Shown here piece after piece: positions 1 to 8,975 of a DNA stretch of 45,071 nucleotides. This stretch comes from Acidobacteriota bacterium (GTDB taxonomy: Bacteria; Acidobacteriota; Vicinamibacteria; Vicinamibacterales; UBA2999). Position 1 is the stretch's first letter; every line of letters starts with the position of its first letter. Where the stretch lies: positions 1 to 45,071 of the forward strand of contig JAEUQR010000145.1 in NCBI GenBank assembly GCA_016789705.1, read 5' to 3'. Both the position numbers and the translations under genes were made by a program. The notes under the pieces were generated by a model that was not told where the DNA came from, searched no databases, and saw only the letters and a program-made list of their open reading frames with translations.

Positions 1-200
1 TGAGCGAAGGCAACGGCCACGTGCCCGAGAACCTGCCGCTCGTGCTCGCGGGCGGCGCGAACGGTCGCCTCACCGGCGGCCGCCACATCAGGTATCCGAA
101 GGGCACGCCGCTCGCCAACTTCCACCTGGCGCTGCTCGACAAGCTCGGTGTGCCGGTGGACAAACACGGCAACAGCACCGGCCGCGTGAGCCTCGACTGA
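1..200 (+). CDS. DUF1552 domain protein, C-terminal end (5' truncated by the window)
   Basis: The frame is open from base 3 to the TGA at 198-200 and gives about 65 residues. The end reads LPLVLAGGANGRLTGGRHI, then NFHLALLDKLGVPVDKHGNSTG, which matches the usual C-terminus of DUF1552 proteins (a glycine-rich GGRHI segment, then a LDKLGV...FG(D/N)STG tail). These proteins are generally exported, often by Tat, and pair with DUF1592-type cytochrome proteins in Acidobacteriota and Planctomycetota; their biochemical role is unknown. The stop overlaps the next ATG (TGATG), so the ankyrin gene downstream is probably translationally coupled. The N-terminal part lies outside the window. Confidence 0.75.
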   Translation, partial: SEGNGHVPENLPLVLAGGANGRLTGGRHIRYPKGTPLANFHLALLDKLGVPVDKHGNSTGRVSLD

Positions 201-1753
201 TGCTCTTCGGCGACGTCCGCGCGACGTTCTGGGGCAGACCCCATGCGCGTCTTGTAAGGGGTCTGACCCCAAGGCGTGCCATCGTGGCCACGGTGGCGAT
301 AGTTGCGATGTGCGCGTCCGTGGCTCAGGCCGGTCCGCTCGTGGACGCCGTGAAGCGGCGCGACGCCGCCGAGGTGCGGGCGCTCCTCGCCGACAAGGTC
401 GACGTGAACGCGCGCGAGGGCGACGGCGCGACGGCGCTGCACTGGGCGGTGAGTCAGGAAGAGACGACGCTCGTGGCGCTGCTGCTCGACGCCGGCGCCA
501 TCCCCGGCGTGGCGAACGACCTCGGCGTGACGCCGCTGCATCTTGCGAGCGCGCTTGGCCACGCGGGCTTCGTCACGCGGCTGCTTGCGGCCGGCGCCGG
601 CGCGGATCCCGCGACGCCCGTGGGTGTCACGCCGCTCATGGAGGCCGCGCGCGTGGGCAGCGTGGGCGCCGTGCGCGCGCTCCTCGGGAAGGGCGCCGCC
701 GCCAGCGCGCGCGAGACCGAGCGCGGGCAGACGGCGCTCATGTGGGCGGTCGCGCGCCGCCAGGCCGACGTCGTCGCCGCGCTGCTCGCGGCCGGCGCGG
801 ACGTGCGCGCGCGCACCGTCGCCCGCACGGTGACGGTGATGCTCGACCGCGGTCCGGGCCGCGAAGCGAAGACGTCGATGCAGCACGGCGCGCAGGTGCA
901 GCAGGGCGGCTTCACCGCGCTCCACTTCGCCGCGCAGGTGGGCGATGCGGCCTCGGCGGCGCTGCTCGCGGACCACGGCGCCCCGCTCGACGAGCCCGCT
1001 GCCGACGGCAACACACCACTCGTGCTGGCGACCTTCTCCGGCCACGGCGAGGTGGCGCGCCTGCTGCTCGCGCGCGGGGCCGACGCGAACGCCGCCGGCG
1101 CCGGTTACACCGCGCTCCACGCCGCGGCGCTCCGCGGTGACGTCGAGACCACGCAGGCGCTCCTCGCGAAAGGAGCCGATCCCAATGTCCGGCTCACGAA
1201 GGGCAGCCCGGTGCGCCGCTTCGCCTCGCAGTGGGCGCTGCCGCGCACGTTCACCGGCGCCACGCCGCTCTTGGTCGCGGCGGCCTATCGCGAGGCCGCG
1301 GTGGCACGCGTGCTCGTCGCCGCGGGCGCGCAGCCGAATCTCGCCATCGAGAGCGGACTCACGCCGCTGCTCGTCGCCGGCGGCGTCGCCTTCGAGAAGG
1401 AAGTGCGGCCGACGGATCTCGCGCGCTGGAATCTCGTGGACTCCGACTTCCCTGAGGTGCCCACAGCCGAGACGGACGTCCACGACACGCTCGCCGCGCT
1501 CGTCGCCGCCGGCGCGAACGTGAACGCCACCGACGCCAACGGCACGACCGCACTCCATCCCGCCGCGTCGAACGGCTGGATCACGGTGATCCAGCTGCTC
1601 GCGGATGCCGGTGCGAAGCTCGACATCGAGAACAAGAACGGCGTCACCCCGCTCGCGCTCGCCGAGCCGCGCGAAGACGGCCGCACGAAGCGCGGTCTGG
1701 GCTCGAAAGCCGCGCAGGAACTCCTGCAGAAACTGCTCGCCGCCCCGCGCTGA
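200..1753 (+). CDS. Exported ankyrin-repeat protein
   Basis: The product is 517 residues if started at ATG 200, which overlaps the upstream stop. About ten ankyrin repeats are visible, with signatures such as DGATALHWAVSQEE, LGVTPLHLASALGH, GGFTALHFAAQVGD, AGYTALHAAALRGD and ANGTTALHPAASNGW, each followed by VxxLLxAGA. Residues about 24-45 are hydrophobic and end in ASVAQA, a plausible signal peptide with cleavage before GPLVDAV, so the protein probably acts in the periplasm or outside the cell. The first 25 codons run through two GGGGYCWGACCCC-type repeats (231-270), so the true start may instead be GTG 284 or 293, directly before the hydrophobic segment. Ankyrin proteins often follow DUF1552 genes in related genomes. 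Ankyrin repeats bind other proteins; no enzymatic domain is seen. Confidence 0.85.
   Translation: MLFGDVRATFWGRPHARLVRGLTPRRAIVATVAIVAMCASVAQAGPLVDAVKRRDAAEVRALLADKVDVNAREGDGATALHWAVSQEETTLVALLLDAGAIPGVANDLGVTPLHLASALGHAGFVTRLLAAGAGADPATPVGVTPLMEAARVGSVGAVRALLGKGAAASARETERGQTALMWAVARRQADVVAALLAAGADVRARTVARTVTVMLDRGPGREAKTSMQHGAQVQQGGFTALHFAAQVGDAASAALLADHGAPLDEPAADGNTPLVLATFSGHGEVARLLLARGADANAAGAGYTALHAAALRGDVETTQALLAKGADPNVRLTKGSPVRRFASQWALPRTFTGATPLLVAAAYREAAVARVLVAAGAQPNLAIESGLTPLLVAGGVAFEKEVRPTDLARWNLVDSDFPEVPTAETDVHDTLAALVAAGANVNATDANGTTALHPAASNGWITVIQLLADAGAKLDIENKNGVTPLALAEPREDGRTKRGLGSKAAQELLQKLLAAPR
231..270. repeat. Two GGGG-(C/T)(A/C)(T)GA-CCCC palindromic repeats
   Basis: GGGGCAGACCCC (231-242) is followed 15 bp later by GGGGTCTGACCCC (258-270). 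The second is preceded by CTTGTAA, like the TTGTAACGGGGTCTG repeats elsewhere in this window, so it looks like a hybrid of the two repeat types. They lie between the DUF1552 stop and the putative signal peptide of the ankyrin protein. Copies of GGGGTCTGACCCC also precede the genes starting at 28052 and 35792. Confidence 0.7.
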
Positions 1754-1909
1754 TTTGTAACGGGGTCTGTCACGGTCATCGCGTGTAACGCGGCCTGTCC
1801 CCCGGTGGCCGCGCGAGGCGGGAGCACACGCATGACATGCGGTCGAGACGGCTCGTGACCGTGACAGACCCCGGTGACAATCGGTGACCGTGACAGACCC
1901 GGTTACAAA
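1754..1909. repeat. Convergent intergenic repeat cluster, TTGTAACGGGGTCTGTCAC family
   Basis: A forward copy (1755-1778) starts directly after the TGA of the ankyrin gene. Facing copies occupy about 1857-1872 and 1884-1907, the last one directly after the hypE stop read on the minus strand. Both genes show the same junction: TGA then TTTGTAAC(G/C)GGGTCTG. Between the copies lies a degenerate stretch including GTGTAACGCGGCCTGTCCCC. The facing copies can pair into a long stem-loop, so a terminator or boundary role at a convergent junction is plausible. The whole 156 bp has no convincing gene. Confidence 0.85.
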
Positions 1910-2938
1910 TCAGCAGATGCGTGGCAGCTGCTCGCCGCTGAGCATGTCCATCACGCGTGTGGCGCCGATGCTGCTGCGCAGCGTCACGAGGCCGGCCGGC
2001 GTCTCGCCCGCGCTGCCGATGCGCACGGCGCCGCTCGACACCTCGAACCCGCGCAGCACGGCGAGCGCGCGGTCTGCGTCGTCGGCCGGCAGGATGACCA
2101 CGAAGCGGCCTTCGTTCGCCACGTAGCACGGGTCGAAGCCGAGCACCTCACACGCGCCGCGGACGTCTTCGCGCACGGGGATGGCCCGTTCATCGAGATG
2201 CAGGTGCAGTCCTGACGCGGTGGCAATCTCGACCATCGCGCTCGCGAGGCCCCCGCGCGTGAGATCCCGCATGCAGTGCACGTCGAGGCCTTCGTCGAGA
2301 AGCGCCAGTGCCGGCGCCGCCACCGGCGCGCAGTCGCTCTCGATGGCAGACTCGAACTCCAGGCCCTCGCGCGCGGCCATCACCGCCATGCCGTGTCGGC
2401 CCAAATCGCCAGACACGATCACGACATCGCCGGCGCGTACACTGAGCGGCGCAATCACGCGCGCGTGTTCCACCAGGCCCACGCCCGCCGTGTTCACGTA
2501 CAGCCCGTCGCCCTTGCCGCGATCGACGACCTTGGTGTCGCCCGTCACCACCGTGACGCCGGCCACATCCGCGGCCCGGCGCATCGACTGCACGACACGC
2601 CAGAGCGTCTCCATCGGCAGCCCTTCCTCGATGATGAAGCCGCACGACAGGTATTGCGGACGCGCCCCGCACATGGCCAGGTCGTTGACCGTGCCGTTCA
2701 CCGCGAGCGCGCCGATGTCGCTGCCGGGAAAGAAGAGCGGCCGCACCACGTAGCTGTCGGTCGAGAACGCGAGTCTCGCGCCGCCCAGGTCCAGCCGCGC
2801 GCCGTCGTGCCGGGCGCCGAGCGCGGGGTTGCCGAACGCCGGGATGAACAGGTCTTCGATGAGCTGATCGGTCAGCCGGCCACCGCCGCCGTGCGCGAGC
2901 TGCACTTCGGGATAGCGGCTGATCGGGATCGGACACAC
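1910..2938 (-). CDS. hypE: Carbamoyl dehydratase HypE, [NiFe]-hydrogenase maturation
   Basis: HypE receives a carbamoyl group on its C-terminal cysteine from HypF and dehydrates it with ATP to thiocyanate, the source of the CN ligands of the NiFe centre. The protein is about 342 residues with the AIR-synthase-like layout: HGGGGRL near residue 17, then [25 protein letters not shown], the ATP-binding segment [11 protein letters not shown], a second half [11 protein letters not shown], and the diagnostic end LPRIC with the acceptor Cys last. The start is uncertain: GTG 2938 puts CPIPISRYP at the N-terminus, as in many HypE proteins, but TTG 2965, which overlaps the hypD stop and has GGGGGT upstream, is also possible. 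The frame stays open much further upstream, but that part overlaps hypD and is not coding. It is the last gene of the hya-hyp operon and ends exactly at the repeat cluster. Confidence 0.96.
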   Translation of the reverse strand: MCPIPISRYPEVQLAHGGGGRLTDQLIEDLFIPAFGNPALGARHDGARLDLGGARLAFSTDSYVVRPLFFPGSDIGALAVNGTVNDLAMCGARPQYLSCGFIIEEGLPMETLWRVVQSMRRAADVAGVTVVTGDTKVVDRGKGDGLYVNTAGVGLVEHARVIAPLSVRAGDVVIVSGDLGRHGMAVMAAREGLEFESAIESDCAPVAAPALALLDEGLDVHCMRDLTRGGLASAMVEIATASGLHLHLDERAIPVREDVRGACEVLGFDPCYVANEGRFVVILPADDADRALAVLRGFEVSSGAVRIGSAGETPAGLVTLRSSIGATRVMDMLSGEQLPRIC

Positions 2939-2954
2939 CGCGCCGGCGAAGCGG

Positions 2955-4094
2955 TCAGCCGCCAACTTGCACCCCCGCACGACCAGGGCCAACCGCCGTC
3001 TCCACGAGCCCGAGCCGCCGGTAGCGATAGTAGGCGGCGCACGCCCCTTCACTCGACACCATCGTGGCGCCCAGCGGATGTTCCGGCGTGCAGCGGGTGC
3101 CGAAGGCGGCGCAGTCGGGCGGCTTGATGAGCCCCTGCATGATGCGGCCGCTCTCACATTCGGCCGGCTCGTCGGTGGTCTGGTCGGCCACGCCGAAGCG
3201 CTCTTCCGCATCGAACTCGCGATACGCCTCGGCCAGGCCGAGACCGCTCTGCGGGATCTCGCCCACGCCGCGCCACTTGCGCGGCACCACCTGGAACACG
3301 CGCGACACGAGGTCACGCGCCGGCACGTTGCCCTCGCGCCTGACCGCCCGCGTGTATTGGTTCTCCACGTCGGCCCGGCCTTCTTCGAGCTGCTTCACGC
3401 ACATGTAGACACCCTGCAGGATGTCGAGCGGCTCGAACCCGGTGACCACAACCGGCACTCTGTACTTCTCGACGATCGGCTCGTACTCCGTGTAACCCAT
3501 CACCGCGCAGACGTGTCCGGCGGCGAGGAAGCCCTGCACGCGGCATTCGGGCGACGACAGGATGGCGTCCATCGCCGGCGGCACGAGCACATGCGACATC
3601 AGCACCGAGAAGTTCCTGACGCCGCCGCGCGCCGCCTGGAACACGGCCATGGCGTTGGCGGGCGCCGTGGTTTCGAAGCCCACGGCGAAGAACACGACCT
3701 GCTTCGACGGATTGGCGCGGGCGAGCTCCACGGCGTCGAGCGGCGAGTACACGATACGCACGTCGCCGCCGCGTGCCTTCACGCTCAGCAGATCGGTCGC
3801 CGTGCCTGGCACGCGCAGCATGTCGCCGAACGAACAGAAGATCACGTCGGGCCGCGCCGCGATCTCAATCGCCTTCTCGATGATCTCGAGCGGCGTCACG
3901 CACACCGGGCAGCCGGGCCCGTGCACGAGGGTCACCCCGGGCGGCAGGAGCGCGTCCACGCCGAACTTGACGATGGCGTGCGTCTGGCCGCCGCACACTT
4001 CCATGAGCGTCCACGGGCGGGTGGTGATGCGGGCGAGCGCGCGGGCGTACTGCGCCGCGGCCGCACCGTCGCGGTACTCGTCCATGAACCTCAC
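2955..4094 (-). CDS. hypD: Hydrogenase maturation factor HypD
   Basis: HypD is the iron-sulfur scaffold that, with HypC, carries the Fe(CN)2CO unit before it is inserted into the large subunit. The 379-residue sequence has the three expected cysteine regions: [12 protein letters not shown] near residue 35, [15 protein letters not shown] near residue 60, and the C-terminal [4Fe-4S] region with [21 protein letters not shown] and [25 protein letters not shown], another conserved HypD segment, is also present. Its ATG lies inside the hypC stop (4-bp ATGA overlap), so the two are translationally coupled, as suits partners that form one complex. Length is typical for the family. Confidence 0.97.
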   Translation of the reverse strand: MRFMDEYRDGAAAAQYARALARITTRPWTLMEVCGGQTHAIVKFGVDALLPPGVTLVHGPGCPVCVTPLEIIEKAIEIAARPDVIFCSFGDMLRVPGTATDLLSVKARGGDVRIVYSPLDAVELARANPSKQVVFFAVGFETTAPANAMAVFQAARGGVRNFSVLMSHVLVPPAMDAILSSPECRVQGFLAAGHVCAVMGYTEYEPIVEKYRVPVVVTGFEPLDILQGVYMCVKQLEEGRADVENQYTRAVRREGNVPARDLVSRVFQVVPRKWRGVGEIPQSGLGLAEAYREFDAEERFGVADQTTDEPAECESGRIMQGLIKPPDCAAFGTRCTPEHPLGATMVSSEGACAAYYRYRRLGLVETAVGPGRAGVQVGG

Positions 4095-4345
4095 GACGGC
4101 ACCTCCTCGATCTCCGCCAGGTCGCCCATCTCCTTGAGGTAGGCGAACACCTGCCGCGCCTCGGCCTCATCCACCGTGGAGATGGCGAAGCCCACATGGA
4201 CGAGCACGTAATCGCCCACCGACGCCTCCGGCACGTAGCTCAGGTTGACGCGTTTGACGATGCCGGCGAAGTCCACCCGGCCGGCGCGCAACACCGGGTC
4301 GTCGCCCTCGATGCTCAGGATCCGTCCCGGAACCGCCAGACACAT
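4091..4345 (-). CDS. hypC: Hydrogenase assembly chaperone HypC
   Basis: The protein is 84 residues starting MCLAVPGRI. Cys2, exposed after Met removal, is the residue HypC uses to hold the iron and to contact the large-subunit precursor. The remainder ([33 protein letters not shown]) is the usual OB-like barrel, followed by a short acidic helix. It is the only HypC/HupF-type gene here; many group 1d clusters carry a second paralogue. It lies 31 bp downstream of hypF and overlaps hypD by 4 bp. Confidence 0.96.
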   Translation of the reverse strand: MCLAVPGRILSIEGDDPVLRAGRVDFAGIVKRVNLSYVPEASVGDYVLVHVGFAISTVDEAEARQVFAYLKEMGDLAEIEEVPS

Positions 4346-4376
4346 GATGCCGTCTCCCCGCTGCTGCCGTGCCGTG

Positions 4377-6761
4377 TCACCGGCGGATTACGAACCCCGG
4401 CTCCGGCGCGTGCACCGGGTGCACGCCGTCGGCGGGCTGGTCCGCGGTGTCTTCCTCGTGCGCGCGCAGCCACGCCACGATCTGTCCTGCCGCAATCCCG
4501 CCGTCGTTCGGCGGCAGCCGCTGATGCGAATAGGCGCGCGTACCGGCGGTGTCGAGCCGCGCGGCCGTGGCCTCCGTGAGATAGCGGTTCTGGAAGCAGC
4601 CGCCGGTCAGGAGCAGCCGCGACTCACCCAGGGCGAGCGCCACCGCGGCGGCCATCTCGGCGAGCGCGTTGTGCAGGCGCGCGGCCATCGTGCCCACGGG
4701 GACCGCGGCGTCCACATCGGCGAGGAGCGCGTCGACGAGCGGCGCCCAGTCCACGACGAGTGGCGGCGCCTCCCAGGAGCCCAGCCGCCAGGCGGGCTCG
4801 GCCGGTGCGAGCGCGAAGGGATACGCCTCGTGCACGGCGGCATCCACCAGCTCTTCGAGCTGCATCGCCGCCTGTCCCTCGAAGTGCATCACCTGCCGCA
4901 CGCCCATGATGGCCACGGCGGCATCGATGAGCCGGCCGATGCTCGAGGTGACCGGCGCGTTCAGGCCGCGGCCTGCCGCCTGCGTGAGCACCCGCCACTC
5001 GTCAGCCGTGAAGGCGGCCGGCTGCAGCGCGCGCCAGCGCGCCAGCGCGTCGCCGCCACGCGCGAGCAGCAGGCCGAGGGCGGCGCGTCGTGGCTCGCGC
5101 ACCGCCGTGTCGCCCCCGGGCAGCCGGAACGGGCGCAGGCAGGCCACGCGCTCGAAACCGTGCGCGGTCGTGCGCAGGAACTCGCCGCCCCACACCGTGC
5201 CGTCGGCGCCGTAGCCACTGCCGTCCCACACCGCGCCCACGACCGTGCCGGTCAGGTCGTTGTCGGCCATGCAGGCCGCGAGATGCGCGTAGTGATGCTG
5301 CACGCCGAAGACGGGCAGGCCACTCGCGCGGCCGTGTTGCGTCGACAGATAGTCGGGATGCAGGTCCACGGCCACGGCCTCCGGCGTCACCTCGTAGAGG
5401 CGCGACAGGCTGTCGAGGGCCGCGTGGAAGGCATCGAGCGCGCGCGCCGTCGAGAGGTCACCGATATGCTGGCTGACGACGAGGTGTGCGCCGGTGCTGA
5501 GGGCGACGGTGTTCTTGAGGTGCGCGCCAAGACCGGCCACCGGCGGCGCCTCGTGGCCGAGCTCGATCGGCCACGGCGCGTAGCCGCGCGCCCGCCGCAG
5601 CATCAGCGGACGTTCGCGCACGACGCGCACGACCGAGTCGTCCACGTGGCGCACGATCGGGCGGTTGTGCACCAGGAACAGATCCGCGATGCCGCCGAGG
5701 CGTTCCACGACCTCGTCTTCGTCGATGCAGATCGGCTCTTCGGCGTGATTGCCGCTCGTCGCCACGATCGGGCGGCGCAGATCGCGCATGAGCAGGACGT
5801 GGAGCGGCGTATAGGGCAGCATCACGCCGAGCTGACGGCTGCCCGGTGCGACCGATGGCGCAAGCGTGAACGGCGGGTGGAGCGCCGGTGCTCCCGTGCG
5901 CGCCGTCACGAGCACGATCGGGGCTTCCGGTGAGGCGAGCAGCCGGGCCTCATCGGGCCCGAGCACCGCGTGCTGCTGCACGCACTCGAGATCGGGGCAC
6001 ATGATCGCGAACGGCTTCTCGTCGCGATGCTTGCGCTCGCGCAGCCGCCGCACGGCCGCGTCATCCGTGGCGTCCACGAGCAGTTGGAACCCGCCGAGCC
6101 CCTTGACCGCCACGATCTGCCCGGCGCGGATGGCATTGGCGGCCGCCATCACCGCGGCGTCGCGGCTGGCGACCACGGCGCCCGTCGCATCCCGCAGCGC
6201 CACCTGAGGCCCGCAGACCGGGCAGGCGTTCGGCTCGGCGTGGAAGCGGCGATCGAGCGGGTCGTGATACTCGCGTTCACACGCGTGGCACATGACGAAG
6301 TCGCGCATCGAGGTGTTGGCGCGGTCGTACGGCAGCCGTTCGATGATGCTGTAGCGCGGCCCGCAGTTGGTGCAGTTGATGAACGGATACCGGTAGCGGC
6401 GATTGTTCGGGTCGAGGAGCTCGCCGCGGCACGACTCGCAGAGTGCGATGTCGGGCATCACGACGGCGGTCGGATGCGCCGAGGCCTCGCTCTCGTGGAT
6501 GGCGAACTCCGGCAGGCCGGCCGGATCGAGCCACGACCCCTCGATACCCTGGATGGCGGCGCGCGGCGGACGTTCACGTTCGAGCGCCAGGCGGAAGTCG
6601 TCGAGCTGGGCCCGCTCGCCTTCCACCTCGATGACGACGCCGTGCGAGGAGTTGTGCACCCAGCCGCGCAGCCGGCGTTCATGGGCGAGCCGGTAGACGA
6701 AGGGGCGGAACCCCACGCCCTGCACGGCGCCGCGCACGACCAGCCGCAGCCGCTCAGCCAC
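4377..6761 (-). CDS. hypF: Carbamoyltransferase HypF
   Basis: HypF makes carbamoyl-AMP from carbamoyl phosphate and ATP and passes the carbamoyl group to HypE. The 794-residue protein has the complete domain order: acylphosphatase (about 5-92, with VRGAVQGVGFRPFVYRLA); a double zinc finger (about 108-185: CESC, CTNCGPRY, CHAC, CPVCGP); a YrdC-like domain (about 200-385, with KGLGGFQLLVDA and KPFAIM); and a Kae1-like C-terminal domain with the metal-binding HHYAHLAAC and late LLTGGCFQNRYL. The start is GTG 6761, 8 bp inside the end of hypB, with a GGGAGG ribosome site a few bases upstream. Length is normal for the family. Confidence 0.97.
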   Translation of the reverse strand: MAERLRLVVRGAVQGVGFRPFVYRLAHERRLRGWVHNSSHGVVIEVEGERAQLDDFRLALERERPPRAAIQGIEGSWLDPAGLPEFAIHESEASAHPTAVVMPDIALCESCRGELLDPNNRRYRYPFINCTNCGPRYSIIERLPYDRANTSMRDFVMCHACEREYHDPLDRRFHAEPNACPVCGPQVALRDATGAVVASRDAAVMAAANAIRAGQIVAVKGLGGFQLLVDATDDAAVRRLRERKHRDEKPFAIMCPDLECVQQHAVLGPDEARLLASPEAPIVLVTARTGAPALHPPFTLAPSVAPGSRQLGVMLPYTPLHVLLMRDLRRPIVATSGNHAEEPICIDEDEVVERLGGIADLFLVHNRPIVRHVDDSVVRVVRERPLMLRRARGYAPWPIELGHEAPPVAGLGAHLKNTVALSTGAHLVVSQHIGDLSTARALDAFHAALDSLSRLYEVTPEAVAVDLHPDYLSTQHGRASGLPVFGVQHHYAHLAACMADNDLTGTVVGAVWDGSGYGADGTVWGGEFLRTTAHGFERVACLRPFRLPGGDTAVREPRRAALGLLLARGGDALARWRALQPAAFTADEWRVLTQAAGRGLNAPVTSSIGRLIDAAVAIMGVRQVMHFEGQAAMQLEELVDAAVHEAYPFALAPAEPAWRLGSWEAPPLVVDWAPLVDALLADVDAAVPVGTMAARLHNALAEMAAAVALALGESRLLLTGGCFQNRYLTEATAARLDTAGTRAYSHQRLPPNDGGIAAGQIVAWLRAHEEDTADQPADGVHPVHAPEPGFVIRR

Positions 6762-7413
6762 GCCGCCTCCCGGCCTGTGCGGCGAGCCACTCGCTCCACT
6801 CGGCGATGCCCTCGCCGCTGCGGCACGACGTCTCGAAGACCTGCAGGTCAGGATTGGCGAGCCGGGCGTGCCGCCGGATCGCCGCGACGTCGGCGTCCAC
6901 GTACGGCACGAGGTCGACCTTGTTGATGACGAGCACCGAGGCGCGCTGGAACATCGCCGGGTACTTGAGCGGCTTGTCGTCGCCTTCCGTCACACTCAGC
7001 ACGACCACCTTGAGGTCCTCGCCGAGGTCGAAGTTCGCCGGGCACACGAGGTTGCCGACGTTCTCGATGACGAGCACGTCCGTGCCGGCGAGGTCGAGGC
7101 GGCTGAGCGCGTCCTGCACGAGGCGCGCTTCCAGATGACAGCCGCCGTTGGTCACGATCTGCACGACCGGCACGCCGTACTTCGCCACGCGCTGGGCGTC
7201 GAGGTCCGTCTGCACGTCGCCTTCCACCACGGCCAGGCGCAGGACGCCGTCCAGATGGGCGATGGTGCGCTCGAGCAGCGCGGTCTTCCCCGCCCCCGGC
7301 GAGCTCACCATGTTGATCGTGAACACGCCCTGGCGCACGAGGGCGTCGCGGTTCATGGCGGCGAAGGCGTCGTTCTTCTCGAGCACCTTTCGTTCGATGG
7401 TGACGACGCTCAT
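6754..7413 (-). CDS. hypB: Hydrogenase nickel-incorporation GTPase HypB
   Basis: HypB is the SIMIBI-class GTPase that, with HypA, loads nickel into the large-subunit precursor. From the ATG at 7413 (MSVVTIERKVLEKN) it is 219 residues. The P-loop SSPGAGKT, the metal/dimer site TNGGCHLEA, ENVGNLVCP and the guanine-specificity NKVD are all present. There is neither an N-terminal CxxCGC high-affinity nickel motif nor a histidine-rich stretch, so this is the minimal form without nickel storage. The open frame extends 74 codons upstream, but that part overlaps hypA in another frame. The ATG overlaps the hypA stop by 4 bp. Confidence 0.97.
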   Translation of the reverse strand: MSVVTIERKVLEKNDAFAAMNRDALVRQGVFTINMVSSPGAGKTALLERTIAHLDGVLRLAVVEGDVQTDLDAQRVAKYGVPVVQIVTNGGCHLEARLVQDALSRLDLAGTDVLVIENVGNLVCPANFDLGEDLKVVVLSVTEGDDKPLKYPAMFQRASVLVINKVDLVPYVDADVAAIRRHARLANPDLQVFETSCRSGEGIAEWSEWLAAQAGRRRG

Positions 7414-7802
7414 ACCAGGGCCTCCAGTGCTTCGGCGTCGGCCGGCGCGGGCAGCTCGTCGTCCGCCAGTTCCACCGCGTCCACGTGCAGTTCCTGGCCG
7501 TGGGTCATGCGCACGACGCGGCTGCCGCAGACCGGGCATCCGGCACCGGGCGCCGCGGTGGGGAACGTGGCGTCGCAGTCGAGACAGCAGGCCTCGGCCG
7601 CGACACGCGTCATCACGAGCTCGGCCGATTCCCACACCGTGCCGGCGACCACCGCGCTGAAGCAGAACTCGAGCGAGTCGGGCACGACACCCGCCAGCTC
7701 GCCGATGCGCACGTGCACCGACCGCACGCGCCCCGCCTGCGCGGCCGGCACGTGGCGGCCCACCATCGCGACGATCTCCTGGGCCAGCGCCAGTTCATGC
7801 AT
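7410..7802 (-). CDS. hypA: Hydrogenase nickel chaperone HypA
   Basis: The protein is 130 residues from ATG 7802. The N-terminal MHELALAQEIV carries His2, the nickel ligand of HypA. The zinc site is the four-cysteine pattern CLDC...CPVC near residues 73-92. The segment VRSVHVRIGELAGVVPDSLEFCF is typical of the family. It overlaps the protease gene upstream by 8 bp and hypB downstream by 4 bp. An in-frame upstream ATG (7835) would add 11 residues before MHEL and is rejected because His2 must follow the initiator Met. Confidence 0.96.
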   Translation of the reverse strand: MHELALAQEIVAMVGRHVPAAQAGRVRSVHVRIGELAGVVPDSLEFCFSAVVAGTVWESAELVMTRVAAEACCLDCDATFPTAAPGAGCPVCGSRVVRMTHGQELHVDAVELADDELPAPADAEALEALV

Positions 7803-8265
7803 GGCCCACCGCCTGCTGCCGGGCGAGTGCCGCAATCACCGCCTCGCGCACGGCCGGCAGCGCCGCCTGCACCGCCGGCGAGAGCGTGAGGTGCATGGGC
7901 GTGATCTCGTCGATCGACACGGTGACGAGGTCGATGTCGGGGAGCGCGCCCGTGAGCTGCGCGGCCTCCACCAGATCCCGCAGGCCGATGTCGTGCGCGG
8001 TCAGCGCCCGTGGAAAGTCTGACGCGTACTTCGGACGCAGCGTGGTCACGGTGCCAGCCGGCTGGCCGTCCATGGTGGCGTCGATCATGACGAGCGGCTC
8101 GTCCGACGACAGGTAGTCGAGCAGGTGGAAGCCGCCGGTGCCGCCGTCGAGCAGGCAGACGCCGTCCGGCCAGGCCTCCTGCTGGAGGAACTCGATGGCG
8201 CGCACGCCCACGCCTTCGTCCCCCATGAGCAGATTGCCGATGCCGAGCACGAGACGGGTGGCCAT
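7795..8265 (-). CDS. hyaD: [NiFe]-hydrogenase large-subunit maturation endopeptidase
   Basis: This is a HyaD/HupD-type protease, which trims the C-terminal peptide of the large subunit once nickel is in place. It is 156 residues from ATG 8265 (MATRLVLGIGNLLMGDEGVG). The three nickel-sensing residues of the family are visible: Glu in GDEGVG, Asp in MIDATMD and His in LTAHDIG. It follows the cytochrome b gene by 11 bp and overlaps hypA by 8 bp. Its expected substrate is the HyaB tail of 15 residues after the last metal-site His. Confidence 0.95.
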   Translation of the reverse strand: MATRLVLGIGNLLMGDEGVGVRAIEFLQQEAWPDGVCLLDGGTGGFHLLDYLSSDEPLVMIDATMDGQPAGTVTTLRPKYASDFPRALTAHDIGLRDLVEAAQLTGALPDIDLVTVSIDEITPMHLTLSPAVQAALPAVREAVIAALARQQAVGHA

Positions 8266-8276
8266 GACGCGTGCCT

Positions 8277-8963
8277 CTAGCGGTGCTCGACCTGGTGTTC
8301 GACGAAGCGCGACCCGCCCACCATGGACGAGAGTTCGCCGCGCGACTCCACCACGTCGTGGTAGAGCACGAGGTAGACGTGCACGGCGGCGAAGAGCAGG
8401 AACGCCCACGTGCCGGCGTGGTGCCACAGCCGCACACCGGCGTCACCGCCCATGAGCGGCGAGACCCACGCGAAGAGACCGGGTAGCCAGGCCGCGCTCA
8501 TCGGCGCATAGAGCGCGAAGCCGGTTGCGATCTGGAACGCGCTCAGGAGGAAGATGCACGCGTAGGTGGTCGCCGCCATCGGGTTGTGGCCCACGAAGTC
8601 GAGCGGCGGCTTCTGGAGCTGCAGGACGTCGGTGCGGATGACGGCCCACAGCTCGCGGAAGAACGTGCCGAACCGGCCCACGGGGATGAAGGCCGACCAG
8701 CGGGCGTGGCTGTTGCCGACGAACATCCAGTAGAGGCGCAGCACGAGGGCGAACGTGAAGATGTACGCCGCCGCGAAGTGCACGAAGCGCACGGTGCCGA
8801 ACCAGTAGCCGGCATACGCCTCGCGTGTGGACATGACGGCCACCGGCGCGCCGATCATGAGTCCGGTCGCGGCCAGCGCCACGACGGCGAGCGCCGTCAC
8901 CCAGTGATAGAGGCGCACCGGCCACTCCCAGAGATACACGCGCCGGAAGATGTGCTTCGCCAT
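8277..8963 (-). CDS. hyaC: Hydrogenase cytochrome b subunit (HyaC/HupC)
   Basis: This integral membrane di-haem b subunit anchors the hydrogenase and passes electrons from the small subunit to quinone. It is 228 residues with about four membrane helices (near 18-38, 62-82, 132-152 and 185-205). Candidate haem ligands are the His residues in VRLYHWVTAL, VRFVHFAAAY, RLWHHAGTW and AAVHVYLVLYHD. The order small-large-cytochrome b is that of E. coli hyaABC and fits an energy-conserving uptake enzyme of the periplasmic face. Confidence 0.95.
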   Translation of the reverse strand: MAKHIFRRVYLWEWPVRLYHWVTALAVVALAATGLMIGAPVAVMSTREAYAGYWFGTVRFVHFAAAYIFTFALVLRLYWMFVGNSHARWSAFIPVGRFGTFFRELWAVIRTDVLQLQKPPLDFVGHNPMAATTYACIFLLSAFQIATGFALYAPMSAAWLPGLFAWVSPLMGGDAGVRLWHHAGTWAFLLFAAVHVYLVLYHDVVESRGELSSMVGGSRFVEHQVEHR

Positions 8964-8975
8964 GGTCCACCTCCG

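Noticed and set aside
1776..2129. Small minus-strand frame across the repeat cluster
   Set aside because: It overlaps hypE and the repeats and has the composition of a chance frame.
2939..3316. Longer HypE with about 126 extra N-terminal residues
   Set aside because: The extension is Arg/Ser/Ala-rich, overlaps hypD in another frame and has no counterpart in HypE proteins.
2967..4142. 391-codon plus-strand frame opposite hypD
   Set aside because: It is the antisense shadow of hypD, very rich in His and Arg, with no recognisable domain.
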